Shown here: in pieces, positions 32,614-41,340 of the stretch
How positions within the stretch are numbered: the first letter of the stretch is position 1
Layout: each line of letters opens with the position of its first letter
Assembly (NCBI RefSeq): GCF_963678635.1
Contig: NC_087062.1
Coordinates: 53,082,473-53,146,472, forward strand
Length of the DNA: 64,000 bases
Reading direction: 5' to 3'
Source: Symsagittifera roscoffensis
Lineage: Eukaryota; Xenacoelomorpha; Acoela; Convolutidae
The notes under the pieces: model-generated
The model's database searches: none
Told to the model about the DNA's origin: nothing
The model's input: the letters and a program-made list of their open reading frames with translations, nothing else
Position numbers and translations under genes: made by a program

Positions 32614-33108
32614 ATGATTTTCTCAGTGCAAAACAGCAACCTCATCTACTCTGTAGAATTTTCGCCTGATCTAGTACAAATTCAAATGCGAGAAACAGTC
32701 TCTGGAGTTTTTCTGACACAAATGGACATCTCAATCCAAGTCTGGCACATGGTGGAAGTGACGCGAAGGGACTTCAACGAACATCATATGAGACAAGTAC
32801 CCATGACAGAGAACCAACTTGAAGAAATGCAAATGATGGAGGAAGTTTCTGATCATGTAGAAATGAACTACTCCGAGATTTCTGACTCAACATTTGTAGC
32901 TCAACCAGTCGACGACTTCCTCTTTCCTTGGGAGGAGGCAGTATCAGCCGAAAACCTCATCACAATAGATGAAGATGAGGGTTTCTCAGAAACAATGACA
33001 CCTCAAAACACTCCTCCACAACAACCACCAGCAATGGAACCTCGTCCGGCTCTGCGTTCTATAGAGAACCTCCAGAACTCTTCTGTTGCTCGACAGCTCT
33101 TTGATTAA
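32614..33108 (+). CDS. Accessory gene 'A': PC4-like domain with acidic activation-like tail
   Basis: The 164-codon protein starts MIFSVQNSNLIYSVEFSP. Residues about 1-55 read SVEFSPDLVQIQMRETV, then TQMDISIQVWHMVEVTRRDF, a strand-strand-strand-helix pattern close to PC4 (compare LIDIREY and GISLNPEQWSQL in human PC4). Residues about 70-165 are acidic and low-complexity: NQLEEMQMMEEVSDHVEM, DDFLFPWEE, ITIDEDEGFSE, a proline/glutamine stretch and a terminal ARQLFD. Such tails often act as transcription-activation domains. I chose the ATG at 32614 over the upstream TTG codon. Upstream is a CCAAT array and a CTCTCTCAG-containing duplicated leader. Homologues lie at 10176 and 17486. Confidence 0.7.
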   Translation: MIFSVQNSNLIYSVEFSPDLVQIQMRETVSGVFLTQMDISIQVWHMVEVTRRDFNEHHMRQVPMTENQLEEMQMMEEVSDHVEMNYSEISDSTFVAQPVDDFLFPWEEAVSAENLITIDEDEGFSETMTPQNTPPQQPPAMEPRPALRSIENLQNSSVARQLFD

Positions 33109-33349
33109 ATGTCCTTGTAAATAGTTAGTGTTTGGTATTGTTTTTGTTCTTTGTAATTATTTAATTTCTTCAGTTTCAATTTAATTATGAGAATAAATAA
33201 GAGGTTCAGTGTAAACCATTGAAAAACAATTAGAACCTAATTTAGTGTTCCGAACTCGCACATATGTTGAGAAATTCGAATAATTTTTGCACACATATTC
33301 GGAAAAACACTGGAAAAATTGTACACAAGTTAAAAGTTACCTAATGGTT

Positions 33350-33890
33350 TTTGCATCTTGTACACACTTTTCGCATTTTGTAGAAAAATTGAAACACTTT
33401 TCGCATTTCGTCAAAAAAAAGTGAAACACTTTTCGCATATTGTCAAAAGTATTGAAACACTTTTCGCATTTTGTTGGAAACAAGTGAAACACTTTTTACA
33501 TTTTGTCAAAAAAATGAAACACTTTCCGTATCTTGTCAAAAAATTTGAAACACTTCGGATTTTGTCGAAAAAAGTGAAACACTCTTCGCATTTTGTCGAA
33601 AAAAGTGAAGCTTTTTTCGCATTTGTAGGAAAAAGTGAAACACTTTTCGCATTTGTAGGAAAAAAGTGAAACAATTTTTGCATCTGGTGAAAAAAAAAGA
33701 AACACTTCAAATTTTGTCAAAAAAAATTGAACCATTTTCCGCGTCTTGTCAAACTAAATTGAAACACTTTTCGCATTTTGACAAAAAAATTGAAACAATT
33801 TTCGCATTTGTACGAGAAAAGTGAACCACTTTTTGCATACGCTTCAAAAAATTGAAACAATTTTCCCATCTTGCCCAAATAAATCATTTT
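33350..33890. repeat. 35-40 bp tandem repeats, GAAACACTTTTCGCATTTTGTC type
   Basis: About fourteen imperfect units of GAAACACTTTTCGCAT plus TTTGTCAAAAAA. Long open frames on both strands are an artefact of a unit length that keeps stop codons out. A second copy is at 35204-35690. Confidence 0.9.
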
Positions 33891-34440
33891 AATTTTTCTT
33901 GCACAGTTATTTACTAATCTTTATGAAATTTTCATTCAAAATTCAATCTTTCAGAAAACTAATTTTTGCATGTCTGTTGATCAGAAACAATTGAAAACCA
34001 AGTTATTAACATAGGGAATAGCGATGAAATTCAACAATATAGAAGTTTTCTAAACAATAAGTCAACATGCTTTTTACATTAAAGTTTTGCGTTTTTTGCC
34101 TTATCATTTAAGAAATAAAGTTAAAATTTTACATAATTTTTGAAAAAAAAAACAAGAAAAAACTTGCATTTTACCAAAAAAATTCTTAGATTTTTTTACA
34201 TTTCGCAAAAACTCTTGAGAGAGTTTTTGATACAAGTAAGAAAAACTATTTACATTTATATGTTCAAAACTGTTCAGGCTGAAAAAAAATTATTTTTGAC
34301 AAAATTCTTTTAACAAATTTTGATTTATCATAAGAAAAATTATTTGAAAAAACCATTCAGAGGGTCTGACATGATTCCTCTACAGAGCTAAGAAGGTGTC
34401 TTTTGAATTATTCAGGCAATAAAAAAGTAATTCTACCTGA
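33891..34440. other. AT-rich non-coding stretch
   Basis: Oligo-A and oligo-T runs with the motif TTAACATAGGGAATAG at 34004-34019 (reverse of the CCCTATSTTAATACAT motif). No gene is seen. The duplicate lies at 35691-36250. Confidence 0.5.
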
Positions 34441-34665
34441 GAAAATGACGTCATTACACTTTAATTTTTATAGAACAGTAAAGGTTGTGGAATATTTCCT
34501 CCAGAAAAATTGACGTCATTATTCATTAAATTCTAGAATCTTCTAATTTTTAGAATCTACAGATTAAATCCTTGAATTTTATAGAAGTCATTACAAATTA
34601 ACATCTAGATTTTCTTCAATCTTCTAAATTCTAGAAATACTCACTAAAATTTAACCAATCAGAAT
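34441..34665 (+). promoter_or_regulatory. CRE/HSE/CCAAT block, first copy
   Basis: TGACGTCA at 34446-34453 and 34511-34518, the heat-shock-type array TTCTAGAATCTTC at 34531-34543, TTCTAGAA at 34629-34636 and CCAAT at 34655-34659 next to TTCCAGAAC. The combination matches the block before the left polymerase. Confidence 0.65.
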
Positions 34666-34881
34666 TCCAGAACTAACTCTAAGGTGATGACTTTGATGAA
34701 AAAATTTTGTAGACTTTAGTTTTTTTAAATCTAAATAAAGATACGCAACCAAGGTTGTAAATAATAGGAATAGTTTTCAATGAAATTCTTCCCTTTTGAA
34801 AAACCTTAGTCAACAAAAAATTCTTATTTTACAAAATCCTTCATAAACTATTAAAGTCAATCAAGTGTTGCAAAGTTTTTT

Positions 34882-35203
34882 ATGAGAAATTCAGCAAAAT
34901 CTACAGCTGAAAAAACATATATATCATTTCATTTGAAAATCTCTTACAGTTCAGTTCATTTTATCAACATGAGAAAAATTTTTAAAAGAAACGGAAATCT
35001 ATCTCAAACTTTGAAACCAATCATAATAGAACGGGCGAGTTACTGCATCCAGTTAGAAATTGGCACCGAAACTGTCAAGATTCTCAAATTTAATAAAGTC
35101 TCCCAAGCAAGTGAGCAAATTATCATAGATCTTTCGGAATGGAGAAGAGTTAGAGAATTTAGAAAAGAATTGGCTATGTCTAAGTCACCTTCGAGAAAAA
35201 ATT
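34882..35203 (+). pseudogene. Truncated first copy of accessory gene F
   Basis: This is the 5' part of gene F (MRNSAKSTAEKTYISFHLKI...), ending where the tandem duplication runs into the 35-40 bp repeats. It is a by-product of the 1.81-kb duplication. Confidence 0.8.
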
Positions 35204-36253
35204 GAAACACTTTTCGCATTTCGTCAAAAAAAAGTGAAACACTTTTCGCATATTGTCAAAAATATTGAAACACTTTTCGCATTTTGTTGGAAACAAGTGA
35301 AACACTTTTTACATTTTGTCAAAAAAATGAAACACTTTCCGTATCTTGTCAAAAAATTTGAAACACTTCGGATTTTGTCGAAAAAAGTGAAACACTCTTC
35401 GCATTTTGTCGAAAAAAGTGAAGCACTTTTCGCATTTGTAGGAAAAAGTGAAACACTTTTCGCATTTGTAGGAAAAAAGTGAAACAATTTTTGCATCTGG
35501 TGAAAAAAAAAGAAACACTTCAAATTTTGTCAAAAAAAATTGAACCATTTTCCGCGTCTTGTCAAACTAAATTGAAACGCTTTTCGCATTTTCACAAAAA
35601 AATTGAAACAATTTTCGCATTTGTACGAGAAAAGTGAACCACTTTTTCCATACGCTTCAAAAAATTGAAACAATTTTCCCATCTTGCCCAAATAAATCAT
35701 TTTAATTTTTCTTGCACAGTTATTTACTAATCTTTATGAAATTTTCATTCAAAATTCAATCTTTCAGAAAACTAATTTTTGCATGTCTGTTGATCAGAAA
35801 CAATTGAAAACCAAGTTATTAACATAGGGAATAGCGATGAAATTCAACAATATAGAAGTTTTCTAAACAATAAGTCAACATGCTTTTTACATTAAAGTTT
35901 TGCGTTTTTTGCCTTATCATTTAAGAAATAAAGTTAAAATTTTACATAATTTTTGAAAAAAAAAACAAGAAAAAACTTGCATTTTACCAAAAAAATTCTT
36001 AGATTTTTTTACATTTCGCAAAAACTCTTGAGAGAGTTTTTGATACAAGTAAGAAAAACTATTTACATTTATATGTTCAAAACTGTTCAGGCTGAAAAAA
36101 AATTATTTTTGACAAAATTCTTTTAACAAATTTTGATTTATCATAAGAAAAATTATTTGAAAAAACCATTCAGAGGGTCTGACATGATTCCTCTACAGAG
36201 CTAAGAAGGTGTCTTTTGAATTATTCAGGCAATAAAAAAGTAATTCTACCTGA

Positions 36254-36480
36254 GAAAATGACGTCATTACACTTTAATTTTTATAGAACAGTAAAGGTTG
36301 TGGAAAATTTCCTCCAGAAAAATTGACGTCATTATTCATTAAATTCTAGAATCTTCTAATTTTTAGAATCTACAGATTAAATCCTTGAATTTTATAGAAG
36401 TCATTACAAATTAACATCTAGATTTTCTTCAATCTTCTAAATTCTAGAAATACTCACTAAAATTTAACCAATCAGAATTC
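36254..36480 (+). promoter_or_regulatory. CRE/HSE/CCAAT block, second copy, upstream of gene F
   Basis: TGACGTCA at 36259-36266 and 36324-36331, TTCTAGAATCTTC at 36344-36356 and an AACCAATCAGAATTCC box near 36467. It lies 200-430 bases upstream of the gene F start. Confidence 0.65.
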
Positions 36481-36693
36481 CAGAACTAACTCTAAGGTGA
36501 TGACTTTGATGAAAAAATTTTGTAGACTTTAGTTTTTTAAATCTAAATAAAGATACGCAACCAAGGTTGTAAATAACAGGAATAGTTTTCAATGAAATTC
36601 TTCCCTTTTGAAAAACCTTAGTCAACAAAAAATTCTTATTTTACAAAATCCTTCATAAACTATTAAAGTCAATCAAGTGTTGCAAAGTTTTTT

Positions 36694-37251
36694 ATGAGAA
36701 ATTCAGCAAAATCTACAGCTGAAAAAACATATATATCATTTCATTTGAAAATCTCTTACAGTTCAGTTCATTTTATCAACATGAGAAAAATTTTTAAAAG
36801 AAACGGAAATCTATCTCAAACTTTGAAACCAATCATAATAGAACGGGCGAGTTACTGCATCCAGTTAGAAATTGGCACCGAAACTGTCAAGATTCTCAAA
36901 TTTAATAAAGTCTCCCAAGCAAGTGAGCAAATTATCATAGATCTTTCGGAATGGAGAAGAGTTAGAGAATTTAGAAAAGAATTGGCTATGTCTAAGTCAC
37001 CTTCGAGAAAAAATTACGGGTTTTCATATGATTCAAATGAAAAATATTTTGATGAAGTTGTGGATCTGGGATACAGAAAAAGTTTTCAATTGCTTATAAG
37101 TGAACCTTTACTACAAATGACTATTTTTGAAAAAATTGTTGAATTTGACATCGTCTACAGCGATCCGAAGAAGTATTTCAGTCCCTTAAGGATTTCCATA
37201 CATGATTGGCAAAAAATTGAAACAATTCGTGATAGAAGGTACAAGAAATAA
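36694..37251 (+). CDS. Accessory gene 'F': probable two-domain PC4-like protein
   Basis: The 185-codon frame starts MRNSAKSTAEKTYISFHLK; an internal ATG (MRKIFKRNGN) is a second possible start. Residues about 52-96 read ASYCIQLEIGTETVKILKF, then EQIIIDLSEWRRVREFRKEL. Residues about 110-183 read KSFQLLISEPLLQMTIFEKI, then FSPLRISIHDWQKIETIRD. Both halves end with a strand followed by a helix opening with Glu-Trp or Asp-Trp, as in PC4. A basic KSPSRKN linker joins them. It is predicted to bind single-stranded or melted DNA in the nucleus. It has its own CRE/HSE promoter and no left homologue was found. Confidence 0.6.
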   Translation: MRNSAKSTAEKTYISFHLKISYSSVHFINMRKIFKRNGNLSQTLKPIIIERASYCIQLEIGTETVKILKFNKVSQASEQIIIDLSEWRRVREFRKELAMSKSPSRKNYGFSYDSNEKYFDEVVDLGYRKSFQLLISEPLLQMTIFEKIVEFDIVYSDPKKYFSPLRISIHDWQKIETIRDRRYKK

Positions 37252-37259
37252 AAAATGAA

Positions 37260-37688
37260 GGTTCAACATGATAACTTAGCTCTGTTTTGAAGAAAACGTG
37301 GTGTGACACATGAAGAGGAAAGTGACAAGGAACTCGAAAATTAACTAATTTTTTAATTTTTGACACATTTTTTCATTGAATTGTAAATTGGTTTTTTTAA
37401 TTATTTGAATAAAGTATTCCTGAACCAAAGTTTAGTTTTTAAAGATTTATCAGTATAAACGTTTAAGAGCACATTTGAAAACAATTGATTATTTTATCAC
37501 AAAGCTTACATAATCACTATGCACAGAACCATGACAATCAATAAAGCAATCAATAATCTTGAACAAATCAGATTCATATTTTGAGTTTTGAATTTTTTGA
37601 ATTCTATCCGAAAACTTTGAACCAAGAGTTTGTGTGGAAGCCAGTTTCTGGTTGGAACATAAATATTGTTTCTTGAGTTTTTTTCAAA
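37260..37688. other. 3' region between convergent genes F and D
   Basis: AT-rich, with AATAAAG at 37408 suited to end formation for gene F. No gene is seen. Confidence 0.4.
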
Positions 37689-38081
37689 TTATTCGTTTCT
37701 TTGCAATACTAGGCATCTTTTTGGCTCCTTTCCATCGTAAGTTATGTTGAACTGCTCGTCTAAATTGATTGAACTCTTCTCCGCTTGATGTAACAATACT
37801 TGAATAGAATCTGTGTTTGAACAAAGTGTAAAGACAGTCAATTTCTTGATATATATATATACATATTTATCTAATCTCTGAAAAATTTGGCTAAGAGATA
37901 TTCCTATAAAAACCAAATGGAACTTGCAATTTTTCAAAGAACATAAAGAGTTGGTAGAGACACAATAATCATGTGATACTAAGTATTTTTTGTAAAAATC
38001 ACTGGAAACGGAAATAAATAGCGATTTTGTACAATAATCTGAATAAAAGCTGGAAAGAGCTTGACAAATAGCAGCAGCCAT
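37689..38081 (-). CDS. Accessory gene 'D', right copy
   Basis: The 130-codon frame starts MAAAICQALSSFYSDYCTKS and continues LFISVSSDFYKKYLVSHDYC, NCKFHLVFIGISLSQIFQRL and a basic C-terminus (GKEPKRCLVLQRNE). Five spaced cysteines are partly shared with the left homologues at 8640 and 15950. A microsatellite-like ATATAT stretch inside encodes YVYIYI. A TATA box (CTATATAAAT on the minus strand, about 38113-38122) lies some 35 bases upstream of the ATG. It is divergent from gene B. Family not recognised. Confidence 0.6.
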   Translation of the reverse strand: MAAAICQALSSFYSDYCTKSLFISVSSDFYKKYLVSHDYCVSTNSLCSLKNCKFHLVFIGISLSQIFQRLDKYVYIYIKKLTVFTLCSNTDSIQVLLHQAEKSSINLDEQFNITYDGKEPKRCLVLQRNE

Positions 38082-38099
38082 TGGGAAGAATGATTTTTG

Positions 38100-38298
38100 C
38101 TGAGAATTGCGGATTTATATAGGAGAAGTAACGCCTACGTGCTTTCGGTATATGTAAATTTCATACAAAACATTCCTTATTTGGTATAACTTCCATATAT
38201 AGAAATCATGATGTGTCATACTTCTTACTTTCATTTTCATTTGATCTCAAAATCATTTTTCTCATTTCTCTTCATCTGATCAGTCTGTTCTTCAAAAT
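38100..38298. promoter_or_regulatory. Divergent promoter of genes D and B with CArG box
   Basis: TATA boxes face both ways: CTATATAAAT on the minus strand near 38118 and CATATATAG on the plus strand near 38194. CCTTATTTGG (38175-38184), a perfect CArG box, lies between them. The arrangement parallels 8400-8640. Confidence 0.6.
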
Positions 38299-38841
38299 GT
38301 ACTCAAGAAAAGACACCAGTCACAATTATATTGAGTTCTCAAAAAATCAAGCAAGAATTGGGAGATTTGTTTGGTTCCAAAAACCCTACAAGGGGAAATT
38401 TTATTTTGAGCCCTGCTTTCAACTATTAAAAATTGACAAGTTGGGACAATTTAAAAAGTCCCAAGAAGTCTATCTTTGTGAAAAAGAAGTTGAAGCGTTA
38501 TCGACAATCCAGAATACTGTTATTTACGATGCTGAAAACCTTGGACTCGTACCTATATAGGAAGCCAAATCCGGCAAAGAATCAACTATGGATCAGGAGC
38601 TGGAGATCTTTAATAGAGTATATAAAAAAATAGCAGCATACAACATGAGGAGAGGGTGTTTGTCACAATGAAGAAGTACAGTGTGAACAAGCCACCCAAC
38701 ATTCAGATTCGACTCTTTACTGCAAAAGAGAATGAAGCAATGAAACAAGTTGCCTATGTCAACTATACTTTAAACGAATTCAAAGAACTGTCCCAAATTT
38801 TGGGAGATTTTATGTTTGTTGATAATTGTAAGCCTCAGTAA
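38299..38841 (+). pseudogene. Accessory gene 'B' (PC4-like), right copy
   Basis: It begins MYSRKDTSHNYIEFSKNQAR and continues with QKPYKGKFYFEPCFQLLKI, SQEVYLCEKEVEALSTIQNT and AENLGLVP. A downstream block has VTMKKYSVNKPPNIQIRLFT and YVNYTLNEFKELSQILGDF. Both blocks show strands followed by a strand-helix unit, as in PC4. Homologue at 7890-8400 on the minus strand. It lies in a fossil element and is interrupted once or twice. Confidence 0.55.
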
Positions 38842-39357
38842 TGCTTTGTGATGTTTTGTATATTAGTCAATTGAAATATTGTTGGTTCAAAACTATCTTT
38901 TGTCACTGAAGTGCACCTTTAGAGCTGGGATATCTGAGGAAAAGTCAGACAAAACACAAAAATTTAATCAAACTTGACATAAAACACTATCATATTATCA
39001 AAAGATTTTCCAGTTTTTGTTTAAAAAATTACAAAAAAAACTTATTTAATTACTGTTTTTATCAAAAAGTTAAATAAAATTTGTCTTATTTGAAAAAAAT
39101 TACAAACAAAATGTATAGTTAGTTGTAACATTATCATTAATTTTCAAAATTCTGAATTTCATTGGTTGTTTTTAATTGCCTTAATTTGAGGATTTGATTG
39201 GCTACATGAATTCACTTAATACTAATCAGTCTCTAAATAAGGGAAAAACTTTTTATGTTGATTACAAAATAAGTGAAAATGGATCAACAATTCGAGTTTT
39301 TTCAAGTTTCTTTGTTAATTTCAGTAAGAAATAAGTTTCTATCAAAAAAAGTTTTCA
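38842..39357. other. AT-rich spacer before gene C
   Basis: No gene is seen. A CCAAT-type box is present on the minus strand (TTTCATTGGTTG near 39158) and ATTTGATTGGCTAC near 39193. Confidence 0.4.
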
Positions 39358-39867
39358 GTGTCTGAAATGAACATTTTTCAGAGTTTAAAGTTGATCTACT
39401 ACAAAAAACAAAAAGAGTGGTGGACGGAAGACGTTGATGGAGATTGTGTTAGTTTTAACTTGTATAGAAACACAGAAACTTCAATAAATCTGTTAAAAAG
39501 ATGGAGACGAGATTTCAGAAAAGAAGAGTACTGCCAGATTTATCAACAACAATGTTTTTATTTAGAAAAACTAACTCAAATTGAGTGGTCGATCAGTAAA
39601 AAACAAACGAATGGAAGAGTCTATGAAACAAATCTTGAAGATAAGGAACATCATTTCGATTACTGTTTTGAATTTGATACAAATGCAAAATCTAGATTTG
39701 TCAGATTATCTTTTAATCGACAATCCAAATTTAAAAAACTTTCGGTTGTTTATATTACAATATACCAGAAAGAAAACAACAAAAATGTATATTTTGGTAA
39801 TTTCTCTTTTTACTGGTTAGAAATAAAACAAATCGAAAAATATTTGATTGAAATTTCAAAATTTTAA
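39358..39867 (+). CDS. Accessory gene 'C', possible two-domain PC4-like protein
   Basis: The 169-codon protein begins with TCTG-context frame; the first ATG gives MNIFQSLKLIYYKKQKEWWT. Segments CVSFNLYRNTETSINLLKRW and later HFDYCFEFDTNAKSRFVRLS, VVYITIYQKENNK and NFSFYWLEIKQIEKYLIEIS again end with a strand-helix unit. It is aromatic and charged, with no signal or membrane segment. It lies nearest the right TIR. No left homologue is seen. Assignment to a PC4-like fold is tentative. Confidence 0.5.
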   Translation: MSEMNIFQSLKLIYYKKQKEWWTEDVDGDCVSFNLYRNTETSINLLKRWRRDFRKEEYCQIYQQQCFYLEKLTQIEWSISKKQTNGRVYETNLEDKEHHFDYCFEFDTNAKSRFVRLSFNRQSKFKKLSVVYITIYQKENNKNVYFGNFSFYWLEIKQIEKYLIEISKF

Positions 39868-40104
39868 TTGAGCATCGAAAAAACATTACAAACCAGACAA
39901 GAAATCTCATTTATCTCACTTCGGTGTCAATTGTATATGTTAGTTAGTTATGTAAGAACAATTCAATTAAATTGATTGATTGGGAAATTTCATAAAAATA
40001 GTTTGGTTCTGATCTACAAAGTATTTTAAAATCTGTGAATACTTCATTCTGATTGGTTACTACCACAAATACCACCTGTGAAGAAATCCTTGATATCTAC
40101 AAAC

Positions 40105-41340
40105 GATATCAAATTTTTTGAACAACCCATGAGAAGTAGAACTCAGTTTTGATTGGTTGACATAAAATTTACTGAAAATCCCATGACCATTGAAAGTCGA
40201 TTCTGATTGGCTGATATCAGAAAAGATAAAAATTTCCTTAAAATTAATGCTCGATTCTGATTGGTTGATAGCAAAATTTTTGAAAACTCCATGGTTAGAT
40301 TGGATAAATTTCATTTCAGCTAGACTAAAAAGTAAATCCATTCTGATTTTCTTTCACGCTAAAAGCAATTGTTAAGAAATTAGCTTTTTTTTATTCATTT
40401 TTATTCATTTTTTGAGGTTATTCAACTTTTATTTTCAAAAAATTTGGAACATTCTAAATCTCCCATTTTTCTTTCTCTACTTATTGAGATGCCGTCACTG
40501 AATAGAAACGAAAGAATTCCTTGTCCTGAATGTGGAAGAGAATACACTCGCTTACACGCATCAAGACATCGAAAGCACTGTGGCGTTTTAAAGTGTTCCA
40601 ATTGAAACTTTTTTACATATAGCAGCGAAGAACTTACTAATCATATCAAGAAGAAGCATTGTCAACATAATGTTAAATTGTGTGCTCTGCAGTCTCAAAA
40701 CACATTCCAAGAGAAGGTAAAATTGGTATATTTTTTAATAAAAACATAGTAGAAAATACTTTGATAAATAATTTTTTACTGAATCTGAAAAGACTGTACA
40801 CTAAATTTGAAAAACTTCTTGTAACAAAATTACAGTTTTATCATCATTATTCTTGTTTTGTCATTTTTAAAGGTTCTGATTAATGATAAAACCAGCAACA
40901 ACCGAGTTCAAATTGTGTTGAAACTTTCAATGGAAATCGATTCGAAAATCTTCCATCTACTGTAAAAACTCCATGGGTTGCCAGCTTGCGGGGATTTTGT
41001 TGCGATAAAATTGCAGTAAATGTAAATTACATACGCTGATGAGTGCTTAAGTGTTTGTTGAAATACAATAAAAAACTGGATATTTATAAAACATTGATTA
41101 ATTGAAAGGTTTTACCTAGTTAAACCATTTTAAAGTTTTCCTTGCTTAGTGCTTGTAAAAGTAATCACAGAGTAGTGCGTAGCATATTCTGGTGATTGGT
41201 TTACTAAAAACTATGGTTTTCTTTAGCTTTTTTATCTACGATTCAGAAAAGATATTAATAACTGTGCTGGAAAATGTATGTTGTACTAACATTTGAAAAT
41301 TTCAAGATAATAATATGCATCATTCTCAACTAAAAATTAA
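40105..41340 (+). repeat. Right terminal inverted repeat
   Basis: Inverted partner of 30140-31375. From the inside outward it holds CCAAT boxes (inverted, TCTGATTGGTTGA spaced about 54 bases at 40145-40265), the zinc-finger frame at 40489 and the outer AT-rich end with ATTCTCAACTAAAAATTAAC near 41322. Confidence 0.85.
40489..40740 (+). pseudogene. Outward-facing C2H2 zinc-finger frame in the right TIR
   Basis: Counterpart of 30748-30996: MPSLNRNERIPCPECGREYT, a second finger KCSN-, HIKKKHCQHN, and again GAGAAG/GTAAAA at the end of homology. It lies in a fossil element and is broken. Confidence 0.5.

Larger units (their letters stand above)
33391..37015. repeat. 1.81-kb direct tandem duplication
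   Basis: Unit 1 is 33391-35203 and unit 2 is 35204-37015, almost identical (offset 1812-1813). The junction lies where GAAAAAATT of gene F meets AGAAAAATTGAAAC of the repeat array, a microhomology. Both units hold the 35-40 bp repeats, the CRE/HSE promoter block and the start of gene F; only the second is followed by the rest of the gene. Confidence 0.92.
30140..41340. mobile_element. Polinton-like element with ~1.2 kb terminal inverted repeats and only accessory genes
   Basis: The outermost 1.2 kb on each side are inverted copies of each other. Inside, mainly on the plus strand, lie E (31505), A (32614), F (36694), B (38299) and C (39358), with D (37689-38081) on the minus strand. Homologues of E, A, D and B occur in the left Polinton, and A-D-B keep the same order there when read in that element's orientation. 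No polymerase, integrase, ATPase, protease or capsid gene is recognised, so it looks like a non-autonomous relative needing a helper. A 1.8-kb internal duplication is present. TIR divergence of about 10 percent suggests considerable age. Exact ends and target-site repeats could not be fixed. Confidence 0.7.

Noticed and set aside
33358-33735. Overlapping ~100-codon frames on both strands of the tandem repeats (also 35224-35548)
   Set aside because: The repeat unit lacks stops in several frames; the predicted proteins are just F/C/K-rich repeats.
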